From the NCBI GenBank assembly GCA_934120675.1, contig CAKOUU010000010.1:1-60362 (forward strand): a stretch of 60,362 nt of DNA. Direction: 5' to 3'. The stretch comes from an uncultured Clostridia bacterium (GTDB lineage: Bacteria; Bacillota; Clostridia; TANB77; CAG-508). This document shows positions 36,078-44,211 of the stretch, piece after piece. Position 1 is the stretch's first letter. Each line of letters begins with the position of its first letter. Made by a program: the position numbers and the translations under genes. Under the pieces are notes generated by a model. That model saw only the letters and a list, made by a program, of their open reading frames with translations. It searched no databases and was not told where the DNA came from.

Positions 36078-38201
36078 TTATTCTTCTGTTTCAGTTTTTT
36101 CTTCAGATAAAATTGCTGTTAAATTTACTCTTCCTTGGTCGTCTATATCTGTTACTTTTACAGTTACTTTATCTCCAACATGAAGAACATCTTCCACTCT
36201 CTTAATTCTCTCTTTAGAAATTTTAGAAATGTGTAATAAACCTTCTTTTCCTGCAACACCTAAATCAACAAATGCTCCAAAGTTCATTATTCTTGTAACT
36301 GTTCCAAGATAAATTCCACCAACTTCTACATCTCTAACAATATCTTCTATCATATCTAATGCTTCGTTAGCTTTTTCAGACTCATTTGAATAAATCATTA
36401 CTTGTCCATCTTCTTCGATGTCTATTTTAACACCTGTTGCATCAATTATTTTGTTTATAGTTTCTCCACCTTTTCCGATTACATCTTTGATTTTTTCAAC
36501 TTTTATTTTTGTTGATACTATTCTTGGTGCATATTTTGATATTTCTTTTCTTGGCTCTGAAATTACTGGTGCCATTACATCTTCTAAGATATGTTTTCTA
36601 GCTGCTCTTGTTCTAGCAAAAGCTTCTTCAATAATTTTGTATGATAATCCGTCAACTTTGATGTCAACTTGGATTGCTGTTATACCTTTTTCTGTTCCAC
36701 CAACTTTGAAGTCCATATCTCCAAAGAAATCTTCTAGTCCTTGGATATCTGTTAACATTACATAGTCATTTTCGTCATTAGGATTTGTTACAAGTCCTGT
36801 TGATATACCTGCAACTGGTCTCTTAATTGGTACACCTGCTGCCATTAATGATAATGTGCTTCCACATATACTTGCTTGTGATGTTGAACCATTTGATGAT
36901 AATACTTCTGATACAACTCTTATTGCATATGGGAATTCTTCTTTTGAAGGTAGTACTGGAACTAATGCTTTTTCTGCTAATGCTCCATGTCCTATTTCTC
37001 TTCTTCCTGGTCCTCTTGGTGGTCTTGCTTCACCTACGCTGTAGCTTGGGAAGTTATATTGATGCATATATCTTTTTGATTCTTCTGTATCAATTCCATC
37101 TAATGTTTGTTCTTCACTTATCATTCCTAATGTTGTAACTGAAAGTACTTGTGTTTGACCTCTTGTAAATAATGCACTTCCGTGTACACGTGGTAATAAG
37201 TCTATTTCACATGATAATGGTCTGATCTCGTCTATTGCTCTACCATCAACTCTTTTATGTTCATAGAATATCATGTCTCTTACTGTCTTTTTCTCTAATT
37301 TGTAAATTGCTTCTCCAATATCAGCTTTATGTTCTTCTGCAGCTTCTTCTCCAAATTTTTCAGCATATGCTGTTGCTATTTTGTCAGATACTGCTGCTAC
37401 ATTGTTGTCTCTTGTTTCTTTGTCTGCTTCTTGAAGTGCTTGTTTTACATCTTCTGCAAAGTTTGCTTCTATAAATTCATATACATCATGGTCAACTGCA
37501 AATGATTTGTATTCAAATTTTGGTTTTCCGATTTCTTCTTTCATTTTTTCAATGAATTTACAAATCTTTTTGATTTCTTTATGACCTTCTTTAATTGCTT
37601 CTAACATAACATCATCTGGAACTTCGTTTGCTCCTGCTTCTATCATAGCTATTTTTTCTTCAGTTCCTGCTACTGTTAATGTTAAGTCAGATACTTTTCT
37701 TTGTTCTTCTGTTGGGTTTATAACTATTTTACCGTCAACTAATCCAACATTTACTGCTGCTGTTGGTCCACCAAATGGGATATCTGAAATTGATAGTGCT
37801 GCTGATGCACCTATCATTGCTGCTACTTCTGGTGAGTTGTCTTGTTCTACTGAAAGAACTGTTGCAACAACAACTACATCGTTTCTGAAGTCTTTTGGGA
37901 ATAGTGGTCTTAATGGTCTGTCTATTGCTCTTGATGTTAATATAGCTTTGTCACTTGGTTTTCCTTCTCTTTTTTGGAATGATCCTGGTATTTTTCCAAC
38001 TGAATATAATTTTTCTTCATAATCTACTGATAGTGGGAAAAAGTCTATTCCATCTCTTGGTTCTTTTGATGCTGTAACGTTTACCATTACAACTGTGTCT
38101 CCATATCTTACTGTTACACTTCCATTTGCTAGTCCTGCAAATTTTCCTGTTTCTATTGTTAGTTTTCTTCCTGCTAATTCTGTTTCGTATACTTTAAACA
38201 T
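36078..38201 (-). CDS. pnp: Polyribonucleotide nucleotidyltransferase
   Basis: PNPase degrades RNA phosphorolytically. The ~707-residue product has two RNase PH domains, a KH domain (VIGKGGETINKIIDATG) and an S1 domain (GGIYLGTVTRIMNFGAFVDLG). I start at ATG 38201 (MFKVYETELAGRKL), the usual family start, with AAAGGAG upstream. An in-frame ATG at 38258 with its own AAGGA site would add 19 residues (MFEFIKKWCKKEEKGEKNS), so a longer form or overlapping leader peptide is possible. It lies downstream of rpsO, the classic rpsO-pnp order. Confidence 0.95.
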   Translation of the reverse strand: MFKVYETELAGRKLTIETGKFAGLANGSVTVRYGDTVVMVNVTASKEPRDGIDFFPLSVDYEEKLYSVGKIPGSFQKREGKPSDKAILTSRAIDRPLRPLFPKDFRNDVVVVATVLSVEQDNSPEVAAMIGASAALSISDIPFGGPTAAVNVGLVDGKIVINPTEEQRKVSDLTLTVAGTEEKIAMIEAGANEVPDDVMLEAIKEGHKEIKKICKFIEKMKEEIGKPKFEYKSFAVDHDVYEFIEANFAEDVKQALQEADKETRDNNVAAVSDKIATAYAEKFGEEAAEEHKADIGEAIYKLEKKTVRDMIFYEHKRVDGRAIDEIRPLSCEIDLLPRVHGSALFTRGQTQVLSVTTLGMISEEQTLDGIDTEESKRYMHQYNFPSYSVGEARPPRGPGRREIGHGALAEKALVPVLPSKEEFPYAIRVVSEVLSSNGSTSQASICGSTLSLMAAGVPIKRPVAGISTGLVTNPNDENDYVMLTDIQGLEDFFGDMDFKVGGTEKGITAIQVDIKVDGLSYKIIEEAFARTRAARKHILEDVMAPVISEPRKEISKYAPRIVSTKIKVEKIKDVIGKGGETINKIIDATGVKIDIEEDGQVMIYSNESEKANEALDMIEDIVRDVEVGGIYLGTVTRIMNFGAFVDLGVAGKEGLLHISKISKERIKRVEDVLHVGDKVTVKVTDIDDQGRVNLTAILSEEKTETEE

Positions 38202-38533
38202 ACTATTTTTCTCTCCTTTTTCTTCTTTTTTGCACCATTTTTTAATAAATTCAAACATTTTCTTGTCCTTTCTCTTTGCTTTGTTCATGGCTTTTAGCCA
38301 AAATTAAAAGCAAAACATTTAATTTTTTTGAGCCGTATTTAGATTGTAACCTCTATAATATTCTGGATTTTATTTCTAGTATTTCTAAGCCTGTCCAGTA
38401 CATTATACAAGCTACTTACCTAAATTTCGGGCTCTTTTCAACCAATGAGAACGTTGAACCAATGGTTCATTGGTTGTTCTTCCACAAAGAGCCTATGCTA
38501 AATCTTTTGTTTTGCATAGGCTCTTTTATGAAA
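38202..38533. promoter_or_regulatory. rpsO-pnp intergenic hairpins, alternative stems
   Basis: Three elements nest here. A hairpin with 10-bp arms (CAACCAATGA 38439-38448, TCATTGGTTG 38467-38476) encloses an AACGTT core. AAAGAGCC (38486-38493) can pair either with GGCTCTTT at 38430-38437, closing that hairpin, or as part of AGAGCCTATGC (38488-38498) with GCATAGGCTCT at 38514-38524. The second is the terminator-like stem after rpsO. The two pairings are mutually exclusive. The rest of the stretch has no feature I recognise. Confidence 0.55.
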
Positions 38534-38797
38534 TTATTTTCTTAATCCTAATTTTTCAACGATGTCTCTGTATCTTTGTACATCTTTTTTAGCTAGGTAG
38601 TTTAGTAAATTTCTTCTTTTACCAACCATTTTTAATAATCCTCTTCTTGAGTGATTATCTTTAACATGTACTTTTAAGTGTTCTGTTAATTCATTAATTC
38701 TTTCTGTTAAAAGAGCGATTTGTACTTCTGGTGAACCAGTGTCTTTTTCTTCTCTTTTATATGTGTTAATGATTTCTTGTTTTCTTTCCTTTGTCAT
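38534..38797 (-). CDS. rpsO: 30S ribosomal protein S15
   Basis: The 87-residue S15 is of normal length with the expected TGSPEVQIALLTERINELTEHLK, HKKD-region equivalent (VHVKDNHSRRGLLKMVGKRRNLL) and YLAKKD segments. It binds the central domain of 16S rRNA and in many bacteria represses its own translation. Start has AGGAGGTG ten bases upstream. A good promoter and a ~95-base structured leader lie upstream. Confidence 0.98.
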   Translation of the reverse strand: MTKERKQEIINTYKREEKDTGSPEVQIALLTERINELTEHLKVHVKDNHSRRGLLKMVGKRRNLLNYLAKKDVQRYRDIVEKLGLRK

Positions 38798-38922
38798 TTC
38801 TTTACACCTCCTGTTTTTCTTTCTTATCGCCTTTAACTGAGCTTTTAGCTTTGGTGCTTTGCTTGAAAGCTAAGTAAAAGGTTAACCTTGAGTATTATAC
38901 TATATTTTGGAAGAATTATCAA
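38798..38922 (-). promoter_or_regulatory. rpsO promoter and structured leader
   Basis: On the minus strand, TTGATA (38922-38917), a 17-base spacer and TATAAT (38899-38894) make a near-consensus promoter. The leader begins with AAGGTTAACCTT, a perfect palindrome (38878-38889), then AAGC/GCTT-type stems around 38830-38870 before AGGAGG. S15 mRNA leaders are often autoregulatory; the fold here is a guess. Confidence 0.6.
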
Positions 38923-38952
38923 GGGGTTTATGGAAATTTTTTCAAAGTTCAA

Positions 38953-39486
38953 CTACAAATTGTTATATTCTAAACTTTTTTCTTCCAGTAATTTAAAATC
39001 ACAACTTAAGTCTTTATAAAATTTAGTAACTTTATTTTTATTATTCTTTGCGACTATATTATATATTTTTTCTGCTTTTTCAAAAATCATTGCTCTATTT
39101 TCCGGCTTATTTATGCAAGAATATTGTTCTGAAAGTAGTCTTTTATATCCATAACTTTTACTTTTCATGTCTAATAAATAAACACTTTCTTGTGGTACTG
39201 GTATCATATCAGAAAATCTAATTATACCTAAATCGGTTTTTGTTTTATTATTTTTGATTCTAAAAAAAGTTAAATTACTTTTATATGTTTTATGTTTTTG
39301 CTTTGGTGAAAACATAGGTGCAAAGTAATAATGTTCTTTAACAGTAATTACAACTCCTATGTATGGTCTTTTTTCATTTTTGTTATAAGCAATATGCTTA
39401 TCAAATTGGCTTAAATATTTAATATAATTATCATCTACAATATAAAAATTTAATTTGCTTAATTTAATTTTCTTTGTATCTTTCAT
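38953..39486 (-). CDS. Type III toxin, ToxN/AbiQ-family endoribonuclease
   Basis: The 177-residue protein matches the ToxN/AbiQ family along its length: LNFYIVDDNYIKYLSQFDKHIAYNKNEKRPYIGVV at the start, YYFAPMFSPKQKH, and DLGIIRFSDMIPVP. These toxins are sequence-specific RNases that process their own repeat RNA and are inhibited by it in a ring complex; they stop growth and abort phage infection. A repeat RNA, a promoter and a terminator hairpin lie directly upstream, exactly as in known loci. AGGAGG precedes the start. Confidence 0.9.
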   Translation of the reverse strand: MKDTKKIKLSKLNFYIVDDNYIKYLSQFDKHIAYNKNEKRPYIGVVITVKEHYYFAPMFSPKQKHKTYKSNLTFFRIKNNKTKTDLGIIRFSDMIPVPQESVYLLDMKSKSYGYKRLLSEQYSCINKPENRAMIFEKAEKIYNIVAKNNKNKVTKFYKDLSCDFKLLEEKSLEYNNL

Positions 39487-39509
39487 TTACTCCTCCTAAC
39501 ACAAATATA

Positions 39510-39735
39510 GAGGATACTTTTCAGTACCCCCTATAAAATTTTTCTGAAAACTCGTTTATAGTAAACTAAAGGCTCGTTTCTAACCTAATGTTTAATAAGA
39601 TATTCGTTTATAGAATTCACATTCTAAAGGCTCATATCTAACCTAATGTTTAATACACTTGTTTATGAAATTAATCAAAGGTTTGTGTAACCTAGTTTAT
39701 TTGATAAATTAATTTATCAATATTAGTATATTCAT
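39510..39735 (-). ncRNA. Type III antitoxin repeat RNA
   Basis: Upstream of the toxin gene, three degenerate repeats of 52-55 bases start at about 39553, 39605 and 39660 (plus coordinates). Shared pieces on plus read CGTTTATA, AAAGGCTC and TAACCTAATGTTTAATA; the first-transcribed copy is the most diverged. After the repeats a hairpin (39510-39518 with 39523-39531, two wobbles) should act as the leaky terminator that lets some transcripts reach the toxin. Known ToxI/AntiQ RNAs have 2-6 tandem repeats of 23-45 bases, so this unit is longer than usual. Confidence 0.8.
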
Positions 39736-39762
39736 TATACTGCATTTTAATTCTAAAATCAA
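39734..39762 (-). promoter_or_regulatory. Promoter of the type III toxin-antitoxin locus
   Basis: TTGATT (39762-39757), 17-base spacer and TATAAT (39739-39734) on the minus strand. A perfect palindrome (TTGATAAATTAATTTATCAA) follows at 39701-39720. Confidence 0.8.
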
Positions 39763-39806
39763 TACTTTATATTTATTTTTATGTTAATTTTATTGTTTTA
39801 ATTTTT

Positions 39807-42254
39807 CTAACCAACTTCTAACTGTTTCTTTGTTATTTTATTAACTTTTCCTTTAACCAATTTACCATCCAAAATTTTTTCAGCCAACTTATCCTCAACT
39901 AAATTTTGAATAGTTCTTCTTAAAGGTCTTGCTCCAAAGTTTTTATCTATTCCTTCCTTAGCAATCATTTCTTTAACATCTGGTTCAAATTCAACATCAT
40001 ATTTTTGCTCTTTTAATCTATTTACAACTTCTTTAAGCATAATATCAATAATTTGATTAATGTCATTGTCATTTAATTTATGGAATACAATTATCTCATC
40101 AATACGATTTATGAACTCTGGTCTTAGTTCTTTTTTCAACTCTGCCATGACTTCTTTTTTGATTTCTTCATATTCTTTTTTAGAATCTGCTTCTCCTTCT
40201 TTATTTGCAAAACCTAATTGTTTTCTGTCTGTAATTAGTCTAGCACCTAAATTTGAAGTCATTATTATAACTGTATTTTTGAAGTTAACTGTTCTTCCTT
40301 GGCTATCAGTTAATCTACCATCTTCAAGAATTTGAAGTAACATATTCATAACATCTGGATGAGCCTTTTCAATTTCATCAAACAAAACTACTGAATATGG
40401 TTTTCTTCTTATTTTTTCAGTTAATTGACCACCATCGTCAAAACCAACATATCCTGGAGGTGCTCCTATTAATTTAGATACAGAATGTGGTTCCATAAAT
40501 TCTGACATATCTAGTCTTATCATTGCATTTTCGTCTCCAAATAAGACTTCTGCTAATGCTTTTGAAAGTTCTGTTTTACCAACACCAGTTGGCCCTAGGA
40601 ATAAGAATGAACCTATTGGTCTGTTTGGGTCTTTTAATCCAACTCTTCCTCTTCTTATTGCTTTTGAAACCGCTTCTACTGCTTCATTTTGACCAATTAC
40701 CCTTTTATGCAATTCTTTTTCAAGATTTTTTAATTTTTCGTTTTCATCCTCTGTTATTTTTTTAGCAGGGATACCTGTCCAATTTGCAATAACCTCAGCG
40801 ATATTTTCTTCAGTTATAGTTACAATTGATTTAGTATTTTTGCTTTTCCATTTGCTTTGTTCTTTTTCAAATTTGTCTCTTAAAGCTTTTTCTGTATCTC
40901 TTAATTCTGCCGCTTTTTCAAATTTTTGATTTAATACTGCCTCTTCTTTTTCATTTTTTGTTTTTTCAATTTCTTCTTGCAATTCTTTTAAGCTATCAGG
41001 CTCTGTATATGTTTTTAATCTTGCTCTTGAAGATGCCTCATCAATTAAGTCAATTGCTTTATCTGGTAAAAATCTATCATTTACATATCTTATAGATAAT
41101 TTTACAGCTGCTTCAATTGCTTCATCTGTTATTTTTACATTATGATGTGCCTCATATTTATCCCTAATTCCTTTTAAAATTTGAATTGTATCTTTCTCAG
41201 ATGGTTCATTTACAGTAACTGGGCTAAATCTTCTTTCAAGAGCTGCGTCCTTTTCAATAAATTTTCTATATTCATTTAAAGTTGTTGCACCAACTAATTG
41301 TATTTCACCTCTTGCAAGTAAAGGTTTTAAAATATTAGCTGCATCAATTGCTCCTTCTGCTGCACCTGCACCGACTATTGTATGAATTTCGTCTATGAAA
41401 AGTATTACATCACCGGCTTTTTTTACTTCATTTAAAGCTTTTTTAATTCTCTCCTCGAAATCACCTCTGTACTTGCTACCAGCAACCATTCCAGAGATAT
41501 CAAGTGTTACAACTCTTTTATCTTTCAAAATTTCTGGAACATCACCAGATGCTATTTTTTGAGCCAATCCTTCAACTGCCGCCGTTTTACCAACACCAGG
41601 TTCACCTATCAAGCATGGATTATTTTTAGTTCTTCTTGATAAAATTTCAATTACTCTTTCAATTTCTTGTTTTCTTCCTATTACAGGGTCTAGTTTTCCT
41701 TCTTCTGCTTTTTTAGTTAAATCTTGTCCAAATTGATTTAATGTTGGTGTTTGATTATAACTTCCTCTTCTTTTTCTTCCATTTGAATTGTTTGAACTGT
41801 CATCACTTGAATTATAATCTTCACCTTCATTTATTACTTTTACAATTTCATTATAAAGTTTTGGAATGTTTACATTTAGGTCTAACAAGATTTTTGCTGC
41901 AACACAGTCACCTTCTCTTAATATTCCTATTAAAAGATGTTCTGTTCCTATAAAGTTGTATCCTAATTTTCTTGCTTCTATAAATGCTGACTCTACTACT
42001 CTTTTTGTTCTTGGTGTAAAGTCTACTATATTTTCAATTGGCTCGTCACTGCCAATTAATTCTTCAATTTTGTTTAAAATATCATCTGCTGTTACATTTT
42101 GATTTTCTAATACTTTAGATGCTATTCCATTGCCTTCTTTTGCTAGTCCATATAATATGTGTTCTGTTCCTATGTAGCTGTGTCCTAACTCTAAGGCTAT
42201 ATTGTTTGCAATTTCTATTGCTTTGTTTGCTCTATTTGTAAATTTGTATGTCAT
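39807..42254 (-). CDS. clpC: ATP-dependent Clp protease ATP-binding subunit ClpC
   Basis: The 815-residue AAA+ unfoldase has two Clp N repeats (residues ~1-140), a first ATPase with GEPGVGKTA, an M-domain with a UVR-like LNQKFEKAAELRDTEKALRDK, and a second ATPase with GPTGVGKTE. It feeds substrates, including arginine-phosphorylated proteins, to ClpP. It is the last gene of the ctsR-mcsA-mcsB-clpC set, but a plus-strand gene with its own promoter and terminator stands between mcsB and clpC, so clpC may have its own promoter. Confidence 0.97.
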   Translation of the reverse strand: MTYKFTNRANKAIEIANNIALELGHSYIGTEHILYGLAKEGNGIASKVLENQNVTADDILNKIEELIGSDEPIENIVDFTPRTKRVVESAFIEARKLGYNFIGTEHLLIGILREGDCVAAKILLDLNVNIPKLYNEIVKVINEGEDYNSSDDSSNNSNGRKRRGSYNQTPTLNQFGQDLTKKAEEGKLDPVIGRKQEIERVIEILSRRTKNNPCLIGEPGVGKTAAVEGLAQKIASGDVPEILKDKRVVTLDISGMVAGSKYRGDFEERIKKALNEVKKAGDVILFIDEIHTIVGAGAAEGAIDAANILKPLLARGEIQLVGATTLNEYRKFIEKDAALERRFSPVTVNEPSEKDTIQILKGIRDKYEAHHNVKITDEAIEAAVKLSIRYVNDRFLPDKAIDLIDEASSRARLKTYTEPDSLKELQEEIEKTKNEKEEAVLNQKFEKAAELRDTEKALRDKFEKEQSKWKSKNTKSIVTITEENIAEVIANWTGIPAKKITEDENEKLKNLEKELHKRVIGQNEAVEAVSKAIRRGRVGLKDPNRPIGSFLFLGPTGVGKTELSKALAEVLFGDENAMIRLDMSEFMEPHSVSKLIGAPPGYVGFDDGGQLTEKIRRKPYSVVLFDEIEKAHPDVMNMLLQILEDGRLTDSQGRTVNFKNTVIIMTSNLGARLITDRKQLGFANKEGEADSKKEYEEIKKEVMAELKKELRPEFINRIDEIIVFHKLNDNDINQIIDIMLKEVVNRLKEQKYDVEFEPDVKEMIAKEGIDKNFGARPLRRTIQNLVEDKLAEKILDGKLVKGKVNKITKKQLEVG

Positions 42255-42469
42255 TTTTATTCACCTCTTTCATTAATTTTTGTCCTTTTGGGAATAAGTT
42301 AGCTGTTCGAACAAAGTGAGTTACAGATAACTTAAGCTTAAGCTTTAGCTCTGTTCTGTTTGCGACATTTTGTCTCAAGTTGACTTTTTATGTAAATTGT
42401 TTTATAATTAGTATAAGAAACTTTATTAATTGATGACTTTTTTGTCGTCTATAATACGGAGGAAAAACT
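42255..42469 (+). promoter_or_regulatory. Promoter and hairpin leader of the 42.47-kb small gene
   Basis: TTGACT (42380-42385), a 17-base spacer and TATAAT (42403-42408) form a strong plus-strand promoter. The transcript leader contains a short hairpin (GATGAC/GTCGTC near 42432-42449) just before GGAGG (42458-42462). Promoter, spacer and leader closely resemble those of the gene at 43963. An ATG at 42433 opens an eight-codon frame that meets CGG at 42457. Confidence 0.7.
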
Positions 42470-42796
42470 CTGGAAAAACAACGGGCACTAAAGATTTCGC
42501 AGGATACTCTTCCTGCATTATTTACAATTTCATGTGACAGTATTCTGCCACAACTCACTTCTGATGTTACTTGTAACAAAAAAATCTTAGATTCCTTTGC
42601 TAATTCAATTGTAAATATGTCAAATTTAAAAGACATAATGACATTAATTAGCTTTTGGAAAAATGAGATTCCAGAAGATGCTGATGATAAAACAAAGGCA
42701 ATAATGTACCAAGTCCTTTACATTATCACATCATCATTTAACAATGATATTGCATCTGAATTTTTAATTGCGATATCATCTCAATTAATATCTTAG
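42470..42796 (+). CDS. Small protein of unknown function, CTG start and CGG at codon 5
   Basis: The open frame of 108 codons ends at TAG 42794-42796, followed by a terminator. The only start matching the GGAGG site (42458-42462, seven-base spacing) is CTG 42470. No ATG, GTG or TTG occurs in frame until codon ~50. Codon 5 is CGG (42482-42484), the only in-frame CGG I found that must be read as a normal codon to make the protein; a +1 shift there gives GGG CAC TAA. The product is helical and moderately hydrophobic (DTLPALFTISCDSILPQL; MYQVLYIITSSFNNDIASEF) without a clear membrane helix. Family unknown. It lies antisense to the ctsR operon between mcsB and clpC. Confidence 0.55.
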   Translation: MEKQRALKISQDTLPALFTISCDSILPQLTSDVTCNKKILDSFANSIVNMSNLKDIMTLISFWKNEIPEDADDKTKAIMYQVLYIITSSFNNDIASEFLIAISSQLIS

Positions 42797-42819
42797 CCCG
42801 CTTCCATAGGGGCTTTTTT
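42795..42819 (+). terminator. Terminator of the 42.47-kb small gene
   Basis: AGCCC (42795-42799) pairs with GGGCT (42810-42814), followed by six Ts. The A and G of the stop codon are part of the stem. Confidence 0.75.
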
Positions 42820-43828
42820 ATTTTTCATTAATTATTTTTTTAATAACTTCTGCCCTTTTTATATCTCTTTCCAAAGCCTCATATTGTTCACCCAAATATT
42901 TCTGCATATTTGCAGGTTTAGTATATAAAATCAATTGTTGAACTTTGCTATCATTTAATTCTGGTAATATTCCTAAATCTGTACCCATCTTAACATTTGA
43001 AATTAACTTTTGAGCCTCTTCCAAAGATATTTTTCTACAATTGCTTAGTAATCCATAACTTCTGTATATTGTATCCTCTAAATCAAGAGTGTCTTTTGCC
43101 AAGAACTTTCTTGTTTTTCTTTCTTGTTCAATTAATTTTTCTGTAACTACTTTTATGTTTTCAATTATTTCTTGTTCTGTAACTCCTAATGTTCTCTTGT
43201 TAGATATTTGGAAAACATCTCCAAGTTCTTTACTGTTTTCTCCATATGCCCCAACAATATTTACACCAAAATTATTTATTGTATAAAATACTTTATTGAT
43301 ATTTTTAGTTATTGTAAGTGCTGGTAAATGTACCATTACAGATGCTTTTAATCCTGTACCACAATTTGTTGGCATACTTGTTAAATATCCGTATTTTGTG
43401 CTTGTTGCATATCCTAAAACTTCTTCAATTTTTTGGTCTAGTTCTATTGCATAATTTAATGTATTTTCTAGTTCTAATCCACTACTAAATACTTGAATTT
43501 TTAGATGGTCTTCGTCATTTATCATTATACAGATATTCTCTTCATCGTTTATTAGTATTGCTCCATTTTCATTATGTATTGCATATTCCGGACTTATTAA
43601 ATTTTTTTCTACTAAACTCATTCTTGTGATGTCGTCCATGTCTTTTAGTTCTAAATATTTTAGTCCATATCCTATTGCATATACATTTTCTTTTATTTTA
43701 TTTTTTAGTTTTTCTATTTCATTTTTATTTTTTAAATTAAATTTGAATTCTGGTAGATTTCTTGCAAATCTGATTCTTGTACTTGTTACTACATCTGATT
43801 CTTTTCCACTTTGTAAATACCAATTCAT
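42818..43828 (-). CDS. mcsB: Protein arginine kinase McsB
   Basis: The 336-residue kinase phosphorylates arginines, marking proteins for ClpC-ClpP and inactivating CtsR. It has the guanido-kinase fold: VTSTRIRFARNLP for ATP phosphate binding, NCGTGLKASVMVHLPAL around the catalytic region, and a C-terminal RDIKRA motif that matches the RDxxRA pArg-binding allosteric site. I choose ATG 43828; a GTG at 43840 is possible. Because arginine is both its target and the amino acid of CGG codons, its presence beside a CGG-containing small gene is worth noting but not evidence of a link. Confidence 0.95.
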   Translation of the reverse strand: MNWYLQSGKESDVVTSTRIRFARNLPEFKFNLKNKNEIEKLKNKIKENVYAIGYGLKYLELKDMDDITRMSLVEKNLISPEYAIHNENGAILINDEENICIMINDEDHLKIQVFSSGLELENTLNYAIELDQKIEEVLGYATSTKYGYLTSMPTNCGTGLKASVMVHLPALTITKNINKVFYTINNFGVNIVGAYGENSKELGDVFQISNKRTLGVTEQEIIENIKVVTEKLIEQERKTRKFLAKDTLDLEDTIYRSYGLLSNCRKISLEEAQKLISNVKMGTDLGILPELNDSKVQQLILYTKPANMQKYLGEQYEALERDIKRAEVIKKIINEK

Positions 43829-43869
43829 ATTTATTATCACCTTTCATTTTTATAATCTTTCTATTAGTT

Positions 43870-43962
43870 TTGACATTTTATGTAAAATGTTGTATAATTT
43901 AATTATGAAACATTATTAACTAGACTATTTATAGTCTACCCACACCCACTAGGAGGTATATT
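43870..43962 (+). promoter_or_regulatory. Promoter and hairpin leader of the 43.96-kb small gene
   Basis: TTGACA (43870-43875), 17 bases, TATAAT (43893-43898). The leader has GAAACATTATTAACTAGAC, similar to the 42.4-kb copy, then a hairpin (TAGACTATTTATAGTCTA, 43920-43937) before AGGAGG. Spacer bases TTTTATGTAAA are shared exactly with the 42.4-kb promoter. Confidence 0.85.
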
Positions 43963-44166
43963 ATGCTAAATATTTCTATTTTTCTTTTTTCTCTTTTCTT
44001 TGATGGTGCTCTCTTTTTTACCGGTGCCATAACACTAGATACTTTTGTTATTGTTTTAAACATATGTTTTTTGATATTGGCTATTTCGGTAAAAAAAACA
44101 GTGGTCATTACTGTAAACAATAACGGAGATAGCAACGGCAAAGACGAAGCAGAAGATAAAAAGTAG
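43963..44166 (+). CDS. Small membrane protein, 67 aa
   Basis: ATG 43963 follows AGGAGG by seven bases. The product has a hydrophobic N-terminal half that can form two membrane helices (ISIFLFSLFFDGALFFTG; FVIVLNICFLILAISV) and a charged hydrophilic tail (GDSNGKDEAEDKK). It lies on the plus strand between mcsA and mcsB with its own strong promoter and a terminator. Holin-like size and charge pattern are noted but no lysis gene is nearby. Family unknown. Confidence 0.75.
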   Translation: MLNISIFLFSLFFDGALFFTGAITLDTFVIVLNICFLILAISVKKTVVITVNNNGDSNGKDEAEDKK

Positions 44167-44172
44167 TATCTT

Positions 44173-44192
44173 GCCCCCTAGCGGGGTCTTTT
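44173..44192 (+). terminator. Terminator of the 43.96-kb small gene
   Basis: A GC stem (CCCC near 44175-44178, GGGG 44183-44186) with a short loop is followed by TCTTTTTA. It lies seven bases after the stop codon. Confidence 0.8.
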
Positions 44193-44211
44193 TATATCCT
44201 AAAAAGCATCC

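Noticed and set aside
39551..39704. CRISPR array near 39.6 kb
   Set aside because: The repeats are degenerate, abutting without spacers, and followed by a ToxN-like gene, so a type III antitoxin fits better.
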